A stretch of DNA of 64,000 nucleotides from the NCBI GenBank assembly GCA_902559075.1, contig CACEGO010000002.1:1-64000 (forward strand). The letters run 5' to 3'. This document shows, piece after piece, positions 20,063 through 31,500 of this stretch. Made by a program: the position numbers and the translations under genes. Each line of letters begins with the position of its first letter. The stretch's first letter is position 1. The stretch is from an uncultured Pelagibacteraceae bacterium (GTDB lineage: Bacteria > Pseudomonadota > Alphaproteobacteria > Pelagibacterales > Pelagibacteraceae). The notes below the pieces were generated by a model, which was given only the letters and a program-made list of their open reading frames with translations, made no database searches and was not told the origin of the DNA.

Positions 20063-20430
20063 TATAAAACCTCCGGTGCTAAAGAAATTATTTTCATTTG
20101 GCCTCTGCTTCTCAATTCTCTTGTAACTGGACCAAAAATCCTTGTTCCTACAGGTTCTCCTTTATCATCAACTAATACAGCTGCATTGTTATCAAATCTT
20201 ACTTTGGAACCATCGTTTCGGTGTATCCCTTTTTTAACTCTCACAACTACAGCTTTGTGAACAGAACCTTTTTTAACTTTTCCTTTAGGCATCGCTTCTT
20301 TAACTGCAATTACAATTGTATCACCAATACTAGCATATCTTCTTTTTGATCCACCTAAAACTTTAATGCATTCTATTTTTTTTGCACCAGTATTATCAGC
20401 TACTTGTAATTCTGTTTGAACACCAATCAT
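20062..20430 (-). CDS. rplN: Ribosomal protein L14
   Basis: 122 residues, family length, with [27 protein letters not shown] at the start and [28 protein letters not shown] at the end. It sits at the subunit interface. It starts on the last base of rpsQ. Confidence 0.98.
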   Translation of the reverse strand: MIGVQTELQVADNTGAKKIECIKVLGGSKRRYASIGDTIVIAVKEAMPKGKVKKGSVHKAVVVRVKKGIHRNDGSKVRFDNNAAVLVDDKGEPVGTRIFGPVTRELRSRGQMKIISLAPEVL

Positions 20431-20666
20431 TACTTATTATTCTCCATAACTTGAAATTTTTTATTTTTAGAAAACGGTTTGCTCTCAATTATTGAAACTT
20501 TATCTCCAGTTTTGTACTTATTATTTTCATCGTGAGCATTATAATTTTTTCTGACTCTGATTACTTTTTTTAGGACAGGGTGTGAGTATTTACGTTCTAC
20601 CATAACAGTGACTGTTTTATTTGGTTTGTCGCTTATAACTACTCCTGTAAGTATTTTTTTAGGCAT
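20430..20666 (-). CDS. rpsQ: Ribosomal protein S17
   Basis: 78 residues; [27 protein letters not shown] and [20 protein letters not shown] identify this OB-fold protein. The start lies inside the last codons of rpmC (8 bp overlap). Confidence 0.96.
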   Translation of the reverse strand: MPKKILTGVVISDKPNKTVTVMVERKYSHPVLKKVIRVRKNYNAHDENNKYKTGDKVSIIESKPFSKNKKFQVMENNK

Positions 20667-20850
20667 TTGCTTTTCCTTTTAAAATTGTTTTTAATCTCGC
20701 TATTGTTTTTCTAATTTCCCCAATTTTAGATGGATTTGTTACTTGTGAATTCATTTTTTGAAATCTGAAATTAAAAAGATCTTTTTTAAGTTTATCAATA
20801 TTCTTTACAATTTCGTCCTTTGATAATTTTTTAATTTCTTGTTTTTTCAT
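20659..20850 (-). CDS. rpmC: Ribosomal protein L29
   Basis: 63 residues, two helices: [32 protein letters not shown] and [15 protein letters not shown] are typical. It lies near the exit tunnel and docks trigger factor. It overlaps rplP by one base and rpsQ by 8 bp. Confidence 0.96.
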   Translation of the reverse strand: MKKQEIKKLSKDEIVKNIDKLKKDLFNFRFQKMNSQVTNPSKIGEIRKTIARLKTILKGKANA

Positions 20851-21260
20851 TATGCAAATCTCTTAATAGTTTTAGTCTTAATTGGTAATTTAGCTGAAGC
20901 TTTGTATAAAGCTTCTTTAGCAATTTGTTCTGAAACACCATCAACTTCAAATAATATTCTTCCTGGTTTTACTCTACAAGCGAAGTATTCGGGAGAACCC
21001 TTTCCTTTACCCATTCTGACCTCTATTGGTTTTTTAGAAACTGGTATATTTGGAAATATCCTTGTCCAAACTCTTCCTTGTCTTTTCATGTGTCTTGTTA
21101 AAGCAACTCTAGCAGCCTCTATTTGCTTTCCTGTAACTCTTTCTGGTTGCAAAGCTTTCAAAGCGTAAGCACCATAATTAATAGTACTTGCTCTTGTAGC
21201 AGCACCATGAATTCTACCTTTATGAGCTTTTCTCCATTTTGTTCTTACTGGTTGAAGCAT
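20850..21260 (-). CDS. rplP: Ribosomal protein L16
   Basis: 136 residues with [42 protein letters not shown]-type text and [26 protein letters not shown]. It shapes the A-site tRNA path. One-base overlaps with rpsC and rpmC. Confidence 0.97.
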   Translation of the reverse strand: MLQPVRTKWRKAHKGRIHGAATRASTINYGAYALKALQPERVTGKQIEAARVALTRHMKRQGRVWTRIFPNIPVSKKPIEVRMGKGKGSPEYFACRVKPGRILFEVDGVSEQIAKEALYKASAKLPIKTKTIKRFA

Positions 21261-21940
21261 TATTGTTTGCCTTCCTTTGGTGTTACTTTGTTTGTTTCTT
21301 GGCTAAATTCTCTTGCAAAAACTTCACCTTTATAAATCCAAACTTTAATTCCAATTATTCCGTAAGTTGTAAGAGCTTCTGCTTCTGCATAATCTATATC
21401 AGCTCTTAAAGTGTGTGACGGAATACTTCCATCTCTTAACCACTCGGTTCTTGCTATTTCATTTCCACCAAGTCTACCACTAACTGAAACTTTAATCCCT
21501 CTAGCACCTAATCTTATACATGATTGCATAGCTCTTTTCATAGCTCGTCTGTAAGAAATTCTTTTAACAAGCTGCTGAGCAATATTTTCTGCAACTAAAT
21601 ATGCATTTGTCTCTGGTTTTTTTACTTCTTTAATATTCAGATTAACTTCATTGGTTGTGAATTTTGAAAGATTGTTTTTAATTTTATCTATATCACTACC
21701 TTTTTTTCCAATCACAAATCCTGGTCGTGAAGTATAAATTGTTACATAACATTTATTAGATGTTCTCTCGATCATTACCTTAGATACACCAGAGTTAATT
21801 ACATTTTTTTTAATATATTCTCTGATTTTAAAATCTTCGATTAAATAATTCCCAAAATCCTTTTTCTTAGCATACCATACAGAGTCCCATCCTCTGTTGA
21901 CACCCAATCTAAAACCTACTGGATTAACTTTTTGTCCCAT
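21260..21940 (-). CDS. rpsC: Ribosomal protein S3
   Basis: 226 residues: [20 protein letters not shown] start, KH domain with [16 protein letters not shown], and the C domain [22 protein letters not shown] with [13 protein letters not shown]. It lines the mRNA entry. It overlaps the end of rplV by 17 bp. Confidence 0.98.
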   Translation of the reverse strand: MGQKVNPVGFRLGVNRGWDSVWYAKKKDFGNYLIEDFKIREYIKKNVINSGVSKVMIERTSNKCYVTIYTSRPGFVIGKKGSDIDKIKNNLSKFTTNEVNLNIKEVKKPETNAYLVAENIAQQLVKRISYRRAMKRAMQSCIRLGARGIKVSVSGRLGGNEIARTEWLRDGSIPSHTLRADIDYAEAEALTTYGIIGIKVWIYKGEVFAREFSQETNKVTPKEGKQ

Positions 21941-22322
21941 GTTTCTCCATTTGCTTTGCTTCTGATAAAATTATTGTAACAGTTGACCAAGGCTTTAATA
22001 TTGGTGCTGCTCTACCTTTTGCTCTAGGTCTAAATCGTTTCATTACTATTTTTTTTCCACAATAAGCTTCTTTGACAACCAAATTATCAATATCGTATTG
22101 AAAGTTATTTTCAGCATTGGCAACTGCAGAACTAATAGTTTTTCTAACATCTTTAGTAACTCTCTTTTCAGAAAATTGTAAATCTCTTATAGCAACATCA
22201 ACTTTTTTACCAACAATACTTCTAAGTATTGGATTTAGCTTCCTAACGCTCGACCTAATACCGTTGTTAACAGACTTCACTGTTTTATCCTTAGTTTTAT
22301 CAATTTTCTTTTTCTTGCTCAT
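21924..22322 (-). CDS. rplV: Ribosomal protein L22
   Basis: 132 residues; the conserved tunnel-hairpin and C-terminal segment reads [26 protein letters not shown]. The N-terminal 20-25 residues are an added Lys-rich extension ([19 protein letters not shown]) before the family core ([21 protein letters not shown]). It lies 2 bp after rpsS. Confidence 0.96.
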   Translation of the reverse strand: MSKKKKIDKTKDKTVKSVNNGIRSSVRKLNPILRSIVGKKVDVAIRDLQFSEKRVTKDVRKTISSAVANAENNFQYDIDNLVVKEAYCGKKIVMKRFRPRAKGRAAPILKPWSTVTIILSEAKQMEKHGTKS

Positions 22323-22324
22323 AT

Positions 22325-22621
22325 TTATTTCTTATCTGCTGTTGCTGGTTTAGCCTTCTTGTCAGCTGGTGTATGCCCAAAAAATGTTCTTGTGGGTGCA
22401 AACTCACCTAATTTATGTCCAACCATATCTTCTGAAACCGTTATTGGTATAAATTTTTTTCCATTATAAATTTGGAAGCTTACTCCTACAAAATCTGGTA
22501 AAATTGTAGATTTTCTTGACCACGTTTTAATAGGGATTTTTTTTGGATCGTCTTTATACTTGTCCACTTTCTTTATCAAGCTCTCCTCTACAAACGGTCC
22601 TTTCCACACTGCTCTAGCCAT
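22325..22621 (-). CDS. rpsS: Ribosomal protein S19
   Basis: 98 residues: [41 protein letters not shown] and [16 protein letters not shown] are diagnostic. It has a short Lys/Ala tail. It interacts with S13 in the small-subunit head. One-base overlap with rplB. Confidence 0.98.
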   Translation of the reverse strand: MARAVWKGPFVEESLIKKVDKYKDDPKKIPIKTWSRKSTILPDFVGVSFQIYNGKKFIPITVSEDMVGHKLGEFAPTRTFFGHTPADKKAKPATADKK

Positions 22622-23460
22622 TACTTAGTATCCTTCCTCTTATTTCTTCTCTTAACTATAAATTTATCTGTTCTCTTATTATCTCTAGTTTTTAAACCTT
22701 TGGCAGATTGACCTGTCGGTGACACTGGGTGTCTTCCTCCTGCAGATTTTCCTTCTCCACCTCCATGTGGGTGATCAACTGGGTTTTTAACAACACCTCT
22801 TGTATGAGGTCTTCTACCCAACCATCTTGATCTACCCGCTTTCCCAATTTTTATATTTTTTTGATCTGGATTACTTAAAATTCCAATTGTGGCTAAAGCT
22901 CTTGAATCTATTTTTCTAACTTCACCTGAAGCCATTTTTATCAAACTATAGTTACCATCAAGACCACTAATAGTAACAGATGAACCAGCTGCTCTAGCGA
23001 TTTTTCCACCTCCACCTGGCTGTATCTCAACATTATGTATATTGATACCTACTGGTATATCTTGTAATGGCATACAATTACCAATTTTAATTTCTTTTTT
23101 TTCACCACTTTCAACTTTATCTCCAACTTTAATTTTTTGTGGTGCTAAGAAGTATGCGTGAGAACCATCTTCAAATTTAACTAACATAATGTAACAAGAT
23201 CGGTTTGGATCATATTCTATTCTTTCAACTACTGCTTCCATATCGAATTTTTTTCTATAGAAATCGACATGTCTGTACATTTTTTTATGCCCACCAGCTC
23301 TGTTAATAGAAGTAATATGTCCGTTGTTATTTCTTCCTTTCATGGCATTTTTAGGTGAAACTAAAGACTTAAACGGTTTACCTTTCCATAGACCAGTTCT
23401 ATCGACTAAAATCGTACCTCTTGTAGATTTTGTATATGGTTTAAAAGTTTTTAATGCCAT
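22621..23460 (-). CDS. rplB: Ribosomal protein L2
   Basis: 279 residues with [46 protein letters not shown], and the C-terminal [19 protein letters not shown] containing the conserved His needed at the peptidyl-transferase centre. Three bp separate it from rplW. Confidence 0.98.
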   Translation of the reverse strand: MALKTFKPYTKSTRGTILVDRTGLWKGKPFKSLVSPKNAMKGRNNNGHITSINRAGGHKKMYRHVDFYRKKFDMEAVVERIEYDPNRSCYIMLVKFEDGSHAYFLAPQKIKVGDKVESGEKKEIKIGNCMPLQDIPVGINIHNVEIQPGGGGKIARAAGSSVTISGLDGNYSLIKMASGEVRKIDSRALATIGILSNPDQKNIKIGKAGRSRWLGRRPHTRGVVKNPVDHPHGGGEGKSAGGRHPVSPTGQSAKGLKTRDNKRTDKFIVKRRNKRKDTK

Positions 23461-23463
23461 TTA

Positions 23464-23757
23464 TTAAATTCCTGTTGTTAGATCAATGCTTTGACCCTTT
23501 TTTAGAGTTATTATTGCTTTTTTATATCCAGATACTTTGACTTTTCTTCCTCTGGTAACTTTTGTTCTGTTTTGTTTGTTTATAATATTTATCTTGGTCA
23601 CATTAACTTTAAATATTTTTTCTATATTCTTTTTTAAGTTTTTCTTATTTGCTCCATCTGGAACTTTAAAAACTATTTTATTCAATTCAGATAGGTTAGT
23701 TGATTTCTCAGTAACAACTGGTGAAAGAATTTTGTCATATAAGTGAATTTTTTCCAT
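23464..23757 (-). CDS. rplW: Ribosomal protein L23
   Basis: 97 residues: LYDKILSPVVTEKSTNLSELNKIVFKV and a basic loop NKQNRTKVTRGRKVKVSGYKKAIITL. L23 surrounds the exit tunnel and docks SRP and trigger factor. One bp after rplD. Confidence 0.96.
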   Translation of the reverse strand: MEKIHLYDKILSPVVTEKSTNLSELNKIVFKVPDGANKKNLKKNIEKIFKVNVTKINIINKQNRTKVTRGRKVKVSGYKKAIITLKKGQSIDLTTGI

Positions 23758-23758
23758 T

Positions 23759-24382
23759 TTATGAGTATCTCTTTTCTAATTCCTTTACAGAGCTTTCTGT
23801 AAAAACAACTTTTTTAAATTTGATTATATCGTAAGCACTGAAATGATTTACATCTGTAACTTTAACATTTGGAATATTTCTTACTGATTTTTCAATTTTA
23901 TCTTTAGAACTTTTATCTAAAATTATTAGTGAATTTGTAATTTCAAGTTTATTAATGATTGAGTTCATCTCTTTTGTTTTTTTAATTTCAGAAATAAAGT
24001 CATTTAAGATTAATAAATTTTTATTATTATTTTTTTCTGTAATTAACGAGGCTACACTTTGTTTTTTCTCAGTTTTGTTTAATTTTCTTTTTTTATAAGC
24101 CAATTCACCTTTTGGTCCATGAGCAATACCACCACCTACAAATATTGGAGCTTTTTTACTAGCGTGCCTTGCGCCACCTGTTCCCTTTTGTGCATAAATT
24201 TTTGATGTCGGTCCTTTTACCTCATTTTGTTGTTTAGTTTTAGCATGCCTACCCTTGTAATTAGCATTTGTTTTATAAAGAACAGCAGAAACTAACTTGG
24301 GGTTAATTTTTGCAGAGAAAATTTTGTCTAAAACTTCAATGCTATCTTTTTTCCCGTCTATACTAATTTTATCTAATTTCAT
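23759..24382 (-). CDS. rplD: Ribosomal protein L4
   Basis: 207 residues; the tunnel-loop region carries NYKGRHAKTKQQNEVKGPTSKIYAQKGTGGARHAS and the IFVGGGIAHGPKG motif. In E. coli L4 also represses the S10 operon. It overlaps rplC by one base. Confidence 0.97.
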   Translation of the reverse strand: MKLDKISIDGKKDSIEVLDKIFSAKINPKLVSAVLYKTNANYKGRHAKTKQQNEVKGPTSKIYAQKGTGGARHASKKAPIFVGGGIAHGPKGELAYKKRKLNKTEKKQSVASLITEKNNNKNLLILNDFISEIKKTKEMNSIINKLEITNSLIILDKSSKDKIEKSVRNIPNVKVTDVNHFSAYDIIKFKKVVFTESSVKELEKRYS

Positions 24383-25092
24383 TATTTTTTCTTTTTCTCA
24401 GGTGTTTTTTTAGCTTCCTCTGCTGCTGATTGTTTTTCACCAATTGTCATTTTATTAATATTTTTTACCGATTTTTTAACCATTACTTCTGAATTTTTTG
24501 AACCTGGTATTGATCCTTTTAAATAAAGAAGTTCGTTTTCTATGTCTGTTTTTATTATTTCAATATTTTGCATTGTTCTTAACTTGTCACCCATATGACC
24601 AGCCATTTTTTTTCCTTTAAAAACTTTTCCTGGGTCTTGGCTGTGCCCAGTTGAACCATGTGCTCTGTGTGATATCGAAACACCATGACTGGCTCTTAAA
24701 CCACCAAAATTATGTCTTTTCATGGCGCCTGCAAAACCTTTACCAATTGTTTTTGATCTTGTGTCTACAAATTTAATATCTTTGAATATTTCTAAACCAA
24801 ACTCGTTTCCTTCTTTGTAAACAGATGTATCATTTACTCTAAATTCTTTTAATTTTTTCTTAGCTTCAGTATTTTTTTTAGCAAAAACACCTTTCATAGC
24901 TTTTGTTAATTTTGAATTTTTTATTTTTCCATATCCAAGCTGAACAGCTTTGTATCCTCTTTTTTCTTCCTCAATAACTTGAATAACTCTAGCTTTTTCA
25001 ACCTTAAGCACAGTCACAGGAACTAATTGACCAGATTTATAGAACTCTCTCGTCATACCTATTTTCTTTCCTAATAAAGCTATCTCATTCAT
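24382..25092 (-). CDS. rplC: Ribosomal protein L3
   Basis: 236 residues with ALLGKKIGMTREF, the central GLRASHGVSISHRAHGS, and DPGKVFKGKKMAGHMG. The Gln preceding DPGK, equivalent to the E. coli PrmB methylation site, is kept (GHSQDP). The tail is longer than in E. coli and rich in Lys/Glu. Two bp separate it from rpsJ. Confidence 0.97.
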   Translation of the reverse strand: MNEIALLGKKIGMTREFYKSGQLVPVTVLKVEKARVIQVIEEEKRGYKAVQLGYGKIKNSKLTKAMKGVFAKKNTEAKKKLKEFRVNDTSVYKEGNEFGLEIFKDIKFVDTRSKTIGKGFAGAMKRHNFGGLRASHGVSISHRAHGSTGHSQDPGKVFKGKKMAGHMGDKLRTMQNIEIIKTDIENELLYLKGSIPGSKNSEVMVKKSVKNINKMTIGEKQSAAEEAKKTPEKKKK

Positions 25093-25094
25093 AA

Positions 25095-25403
25095 TTAAAT
25101 TTTTATCTCCACATCTACACCGGAAGCTAAATCAAGCTTCATTAATGCTTCTACTGTTTGTGGTGTTGGTTCAATAATGTCGATTAATCTTTTATGTGTT
25201 CTTGATTCAAATTGCTCTCTACTTTTCTTATCTATATGAGGTGACCTTAATACTGTGTATCTTTCAATTCTTGTTGGTAATGGAATTGGTCCTTTGATTG
25301 TAGCTCCGGTTCTTTTTACTGTATTTACAATCTCTTCAGTCGAAGCATCTAGAACTTTATTATCATATGCTCTTAATTTAATTCTAATATTCTGTTTTTC
25401 CAT
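25095..25403 (-). CDS. rpsJ: Ribosomal protein S10 (NusE)
   Basis: 102 residues: [47 protein letters not shown] and [16 protein letters not shown] are diagnostic. Besides translation, S10 binds NusB/NusG. It follows fusA directly (2 bp), with no tuf between. Confidence 0.98.
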   Translation of the reverse strand: MEKQNIRIKLRAYDNKVLDASTEEIVNTVKRTGATIKGPIPLPTRIERYTVLRSPHIDKKSREQFESRTHKRLIDIIEPTPQTVEALMKLDLASGVDVEIKI

Positions 25404-25405
25404 GA

Positions 25406-27484
25406 TTAACCTGCAATCTTCTTAGTTACTTCGTCTTGAACATTTTGTGGAACTTTTGAATAATGATCAAAAAACATTGAATATTGTGCTCTACCTTGAG
25501 ACATTGATCTTAAATTATTTATATAACCAAACATATTAGCCAAAGGAACCATTGCTGTAATCACGGTTGCATTACCTCTTTGCTCTTGAGTACTGATTTG
25601 ACCTCTTCTACTGTTCAAATCACCTATAACATCACCCATGTAATCTTCAGGAGTTACTACTTCAACTCTCATTACTGGTTCTAATAACTTTAAACCTCCT
25701 TTTGTACATGCCTCTTTAAAGCAAGCTCTACTTGCTAATTCAAAGGCTAATACACTTGAGTCAACATCGTGATGTAAACCATCTAGGATCGTTACTTTGT
25801 AATCAATCATTGGAAAACCGGCTAAAATACCAGTGTCTGAAACTGTTTCTATACCTTTTTCAACACCAGGAATAAATTCTTTTGGAATAGCACCACCTTT
25901 GATTTTGCTCTCAACATCTCGACCTTTGCCAGGTTCTTGAGGCTCTACTAGAAGTTTAACTTTTGCAAATTGACCAGCGCCACCACTTTGTTTTTTATGA
26001 GTATATTCAACCTCTGAAGCAGCTTCTATGGTTTCTCTATAAGCAACTTGTGGAGCTCCAACATTTGCCTCTACTTTAAATTCTCTTTTCATTCTATCAA
26101 CAATAATATCCAAATGTAATTCACCCATACCTTTAATAATTGTTTGTCCCGACTCCTCGTCTGATGTAACTCTAAAGGAAGGATCTTCCTTAGCTAACCT
26201 ACCTAAAGCTTCACCCATTTTTTCTTGATCTGCTTTTGTTTTTGGTTCTACAGCAATTTCAATTACCGGATCAGGGAATTCCATTGGTTCAAGTAGAACT
26301 GAATTTTCTTTATCACATAGAGTGTGTCCTGTAATAGTATTTTTTAATCCTGCTAAAGCTACTATATCACCTGCATTAGCTTCTTTAATATCTTCTCGAG
26401 AGTTTGCATGCATTAATAGCATTCTTCCAACTCTTTCTTCTTTTTCTTTAGAAGAATTGAAGACAGCTGTACCAGTTTTGATTGTACCTGAATAGATTCT
26501 AATAAAAGTTAATGAGCCAACAAATGGATCGTTAGCCACTTTAAAAGCTAAAGCAGAAAATGGAACACTGTCTTCAAATTTCATTTCCATCTCATCTTCA
26601 CTGCCTAATTTAGTGCCTTTGATAGACCCGATATCTACTGGGCTTGGTAAATAATTCACAACAGCATCAAGTAAAGGCTGAACACCTTTGTTTTTGAATG
26701 CTGAACCTGTTAAAACTGGAACAAAACTAAAATTAAGTGTTCCTTTTCTTATACATTTAATTAAATCCTCTTCTTTAATTTCATCTCCATTTAGATAAGC
26801 CTCCATTAACTTTTCGTCTTGTTCAACGGCTGTTTCCACTAATTCTGTTCTATATTTTTCTGAAATTTCTTTTAAGTCTTCTGGGATTTCTTTATACTCC
26901 CATTCAGCTCCTAGTGCCTCATTTTTCCAAACTTGAGCTTTCATTTTTACGAGGTCAACTACACCAGATAAAGAAGCTTCAACACCTATAGGTACTTGAA
27001 CCACCAGTGGTTTAGCACCTAATCTATCTCTAATCATGTCTACACATCTAAAGAAATCAGCACCTGTTCTATCTAATTTATTAACAAAACAAATTCTAGG
27101 TACCTTGTACTTATCAGCTTGTCTCCATACTGTTTCAGATTGAGGCTCTACACCTGCAACACCATCAAAAACAGCAACTGCTCCATCTAAAACTTTTAAA
27201 GATCTTTCTACTTCGATTGTAAAATCAACGTGACCGGGAGTGTCTATAATATTAATTCTGTGTTCGTTCCAAAAACAAGTAGTAGCCGCAGATGTAATTG
27301 TAATACCTCTCTCTTGTTCTTGTTCCATCCAATCCATAGTTGCCGCACCATCATGCACTTCACCAATTTTATGACTCTTTCCAGTATAGTATAGAACTCT
27401 TTCAGTAGTGGTTGTTTTTCCAGCGTCTATGTGAGCCATGATCCCTATATTTCGATATTTATCTAATGTATGAGTTCTAGCCAT
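25406..27484 (-). CDS. fusA: Translation elongation factor G
   Basis: The 692-residue GTPase that drives tRNA-mRNA translocation. G1 motif [15 protein letters not shown] near residue 17, switch [18 protein letters not shown] near residue 81, and NKLDRTGAD near residue 135. Later domains show [18 protein letters not shown] and [28 protein letters not shown]. Full length. It lies 6 bp after rpsG in the str operon. Confidence 0.98.
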   Translation of the reverse strand: MARTHTLDKYRNIGIMAHIDAGKTTTTERVLYYTGKSHKIGEVHDGAATMDWMEQEQERGITITSAATTCFWNEHRINIIDTPGHVDFTIEVERSLKVLDGAVAVFDGVAGVEPQSETVWRQADKYKVPRICFVNKLDRTGADFFRCVDMIRDRLGAKPLVVQVPIGVEASLSGVVDLVKMKAQVWKNEALGAEWEYKEIPEDLKEISEKYRTELVETAVEQDEKLMEAYLNGDEIKEEDLIKCIRKGTLNFSFVPVLTGSAFKNKGVQPLLDAVVNYLPSPVDIGSIKGTKLGSEDEMEMKFEDSVPFSALAFKVANDPFVGSLTFIRIYSGTIKTGTAVFNSSKEKEERVGRMLLMHANSREDIKEANAGDIVALAGLKNTITGHTLCDKENSVLLEPMEFPDPVIEIAVEPKTKADQEKMGEALGRLAKEDPSFRVTSDEESGQTIIKGMGELHLDIIVDRMKREFKVEANVGAPQVAYRETIEAASEVEYTHKKQSGGAGQFAKVKLLVEPQEPGKGRDVESKIKGGAIPKEFIPGVEKGIETVSDTGILAGFPMIDYKVTILDGLHHDVDSSVLAFELASRACFKEACTKGGLKLLEPVMRVEVVTPEDYMGDVIGDLNSRRGQISTQEQRGNATVITAMVPLANMFGYINNLRSMSQGRAQYSMFFDHYSKVPQNVQDEVTKKIAG

Positions 27485-27490
27485 AATTTA

Positions 27491-27961
27491 TTACCATCTA
27501 AAATGAGCAAATGCCTTGTTGGACTCTGCCATTTTATGCACATCCTCTCTCTTTTTAACGGCAGCTCCTTTTTTTTCGTAAGCATCGTAAAGCTCATTAA
27601 ATATTTTATCTGCCATATGTTTATCTTTTCTTTTCCTCGCTGATTCTACTAGCCATCTAATCGCTAAAGCTTGTGCTCTTTTGCTTTTTACCTCTACAGG
27701 TACTTGATAAGTTGCACCACCTACTCTTCTAGATCTAACTTCAACTGTTGGTTTAATGTTGTTAATAGCTTCATTAAAAATGTTAATGGGTTCATCTTTC
27801 GTTTTAGTTTTAATTTTATCAATCGCATCATAAACTATTTTAGCAGCAATACCTCTTTTACCATCATACATGATGTTATTGATTAATTTTGGAATAATAG
27901 TTGATTTAAATTTTGGATCTGGAACTACATTTTTTTTTGGTTGAGTTTTTTTTCTAGACAT
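27491..27961 (-). CDS. rpsG: Ribosomal protein S7
   Basis: 156 residues: VPDPKFKSTIIPKLINNIMYDGKRGIA, VEVRSRRVGGATYQVPVEVKSKRAQALAIRWL, and MAESNKAFAHFRW at the C terminus. S7 organises the small-subunit head. It overlaps rpsL by one base. Confidence 0.98.
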   Translation of the reverse strand: MSRKKTQPKKNVVPDPKFKSTIIPKLINNIMYDGKRGIAAKIVYDAIDKIKTKTKDEPINIFNEAINNIKPTVEVRSRRVGGATYQVPVEVKSKRAQALAIRWLVESARKRKDKHMADKIFNELYDAYEKKGAAVKKREDVHKMAESNKAFAHFRW

Positions 27962-28332
27962 TATTTACCTTTTTTTGTTCCGTACAATGATCTTCTTTTT
28001 TTTCTGTTTGCAACACCTTGGGTATCCAGGTTACCTCTTAAGATATGATAACGAACACCTGGTAAATCTTTTACTCTTCCACCTCTAATTAGTACTACTG
28101 AGTGTTCTTGCAGGTTATGACCTTCACCAGGAATGTAAGCTGTAACTTCAAAACCATTCGATAATCTTACTCTAGCAACTTTTCTTAATGCAGAATTAGG
28201 TTTCTTAGGAGTTGTTGTGTAAACTTTTACGCAAACTCCTCTCTTTAAAGGTTGTTTTTGTAAAGCAGGAACTTTGTTCCTTGCGGCTGGTTTAACTCTT
28301 TTTTTTCTTAACAACTGATTAATAGTTGGCAT
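27961..28332 (-). CDS. rpsL: Ribosomal protein S12
   Basis: 123 residues; [34 protein letters not shown] and [14 protein letters not shown]. The two lysines where streptomycin-resistance changes occur in other bacteria are both present (KKPNSA, RVKDLP), so the site looks wild type. First gene of the str operon, with its own upstream leader and promoter. Confidence 0.98.
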   Translation of the reverse strand: MPTINQLLRKKRVKPAARNKVPALQKQPLKRGVCVKVYTTTPKKPNSALRKVARVRLSNGFEVTAYIPGEGHNLQEHSVVLIRGGRVKDLPGVRYHILRGNLDTQGVANRKKRRSLYGTKKGK

Positions 28333-28402
28333 AAATTTTTATTAAATTAATTAATTTATTTTTAGATGAAAATAACTGACAGGTTATTTTGTGGCAGCGT
28401 TT

Positions 28403-28420
28403 AGTACTGTTAGAAGTACT
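28403..28420 (-). promoter_or_regulatory. Hairpin in the rpsL leader
   Basis: TAGTACT and AGTACTA form a 7 bp stem around the loop GTTAGA (or its complement), centred about 80 bp upstream of rpsL and about 20-30 bp after the predicted transcription start. No U-run follows, so it is not a simple terminator; autoregulation by S7 or RNA stability are possible roles. Confidence 0.45.
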
Positions 28421-28443
28421 ACATTCCAACCAAAAACATCGCC

Positions 28444-28471
28444 AAATTACTTATTAATAGCTCTTTGTCAA
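28444..28471 (-). promoter_or_regulatory. Predicted sigma70 promoter of the str operon
   Basis: On the minus strand a perfect -35, TTGACA (28466-28471), is followed after 16 bp by TAATTT (28444-28449). It lies in the 168 bp gap between rpoC and rpsL, the longest gap in the block, so rpsL, rpsG, fusA and the S10 genes probably start here. Confidence 0.65.
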
Positions 28472-28500
28472 ACTAAAACTGCAATTTTCAAGCGATTTTT

Positions 28501-31500
28501 TTACTGATTTGCTTGTTTTTCATCAGGTTCTACTGATTCAATTTTATCTTGCTCTGCTAAGAAATTATTATCGTCTTCTAAAGCTTTATTGTTCCATCTA
28601 TTTTTAATATTACCAGTGCCTGCAGGAACTAATCTTCCAACAATTACGTTCTCTTTTAAGCCGTTTAATGGATCAACTTTTCCTTTAATTGCAGCATCAG
28701 TTAATACTCTTGTTGTTTCTTGGAACGAAGCCGCAGAAATGAAAGACTCGGTTTGAAGTGAGGCTTTAGTTATACCCATTAGAACTCTTTCTCCAACAGC
28801 TGGTGTTTTACCCTCTGCTACTAATTTTTCGTTAATATTATCAAACTTAATTCTATCAATTACTTCACCAGGTAAATAACTAGAATCTCCAGATGCTTTA
28901 ACTTCAATCTTTTTAAGCATTTGTCTTAAAATAGTTTCTATATGCTTATCATTTATTATTACACCTTGTAATCTATAAACTTCTTGAACTTGGTTAACAA
29001 AATATTCAGTTAATTCTTTAATTCCTAAAATTCTTAAAATATCATGTGGTAATGGTTGACCATCTAAAAGATACTCTCCTTTTTGAATTTTTTCACCAGG
29101 ATTGAAATTAATATGTTTTCCTTTTGGTATCAAATAATTCGAAGGTTCTGATCCATCTTCTGGAACAATAGATACTTTTTGTTTTCCTCTTACTTCTTTT
29201 CCAAATACAACACTTCCATCGTTTTCTGCAATGATTGCACTATCTTTAGCTTTTCTAGCTTCAAATAACTCTGCAACTCTTGGAAGACCTCCAGTAATAT
29301 CTTTTGTTTTTGTGGTTTCTTTTGGTAGTCTAGCAATTACATCACCGGCATAAACCTTTTGACCATCTTTGATTGATAAAATTGAGTCTGGTACTAAATA
29401 ATATCTGGCTTCATTATCGTCAGCTTTTTTAATTACATTTCCTTTGTCATCTCTAAGCGTAATTCTAGGTTTTAAATCAGTGCTTTTTGATTGACCTCTC
29501 CAATCAATAACTGATTTAGAGGAAATTCCTGTTGCATCATCAGTAGTTTCCTGAATTGAGACACCATCAATTAAATCTACATAACTAGCAGTACCACTTT
29601 TTTCTGCAATAACTGGAGTTGTGTATGGATCCCATTCACAAATTTTAGTATTTGCTTTTACTTTATCACCATTATTAAAAAATAGTCTTGAACCATAAGC
29701 AACTTTATAAACTGCTATCTGAACTCCTTTATCATCCTCTATTGAAAGTTGAGTATTTCTTCCCATAACAATCAAATTCTTTTTAGAATCCTCTAATATA
29801 TTTGAGTTTATTATTTTTAAAGTTCCGTCACTCTTAGTTACTATTTGAGAATCTTGTTTAACAGAAGCTGTTCCTCCAACGTGGAAAGTTCTCATTGTTA
29901 ACTGTGTTCCTGGTTCACCAATTGATTGAGCTGATATCATTCCAATAGCTTCTCCAACGTGAACCATCTTACCTCTAGACAAATCTCTTCCATAACAAGT
30001 TGCACAAACACCCTCTTTTGAACTACATGTCATTACTGAATAAACTTTTATAGATTTAACACCTGCAGCATCAATTTTATCACATCCTGCCTCATCAATC
30101 ATTTCAGATTTTTTAATAATTACTTCACCTGACAATGGATTTTTAACTTCAGCAGCTGTAACTCTTCCTAATGCTCTTTCAGATAAACTTACAACAACAT
30201 TACCGCCCTCTAAAATTTCAGAAAGCTCTATAAATCCAGGATCATCACATTTAAGTTTAGTTATTGTTAAGTCTTGAGCTACATCACATAATCTTCTTGT
30301 TAAATATCCAGAACTAGCTGTTTTAAGTGCTGTATCTGCTAATCCTTTTCTAGCTCCGTGAGTTGAATTAAAATATTCTAGAGCTGTTAATCCTTCTTTA
30401 AAGTTTGAAATAATAGGACTTTCTATAATTTCTCCTGAAGGTTTAGCAATCAAACCTCTCATACCTGCTAATTGTTTCATTTGGGCAGCAGAGCCTCTTG
30501 CTCCACTATCAGCCATCATAAATACAGAATTTATTTTCAATCCTTCATCGGTTTTTTCTGTAGCTGAAATTCCCTTCATCATTTCTCCAGCGACCTTATC
30601 TGTACATTTGGACCAAGCATCTACAACTTTGTTATATTTTTCACCTCTCGTTATTAAACCTTCAGCATATTGAGTTTCATAATCTGCGATTAATTTCTTA
30701 GTATCATCAATTAATTGTGTTTTATTTGATGGAATAACAAGATCATCTTTACCAAATGAAATTCCTGCTTTAAACGCATGTTTGAACCCCAAATCTTTAA
30801 GCTTATCACAGAAAATTACAGTCGTTTTTTGTCCACAAAATCTGAAAACAACATCAATTATTTCAGAAACTACTTTTTTAGGTAATAATCTATCCACTAA
30901 AGAGAACTTTATGAAACTATTCTTGGGTAATAAATTTGCTAATAAAAATCTTCCAGCTGTTGATGTATATTTTTCAAATTTTTTATTTCCTTGTTCATCA
31001 ACGGTTTCATATCTTGATATAATAGTGCTATGTACATTTATTTGACCAGATGATAATGCAAATTCGATTTGATCTGAATTTGTAAAATATCCAGCTGGCT
31101 TATCTGATATTGGGTCTTGTGAAAGGTAATATATTCCTAGAATCATATCCTGACTCGGAACGATGATTGGTTTACCATTTGATGGAGAAAGAATATTATT
31201 TGTAGATAACATTAATATTCTTGCCTCTAATTGTGCTTCTAAACTTAATGGGACATGTACCGCCATTTGGTCACCATCAAAGTCAGCATTAAATGCTGCA
31301 CAAGTTAAAGGATGTAATTCAATTGCGTCACCTTCAATTAATTTTGGTTCAAATGCTTGAACCCCAAGTCTATGAAGTGTTGGTGCTCTATTTAAAAGTA
31401 CAGGATGTTCTCTAACGATTAATTCTAAAGCATCCCAAACTGCATTTGTTTCTTTTTCAACTAATTTTTTAGCTTGTTTGATTGTTGATGCTAGACCTAA

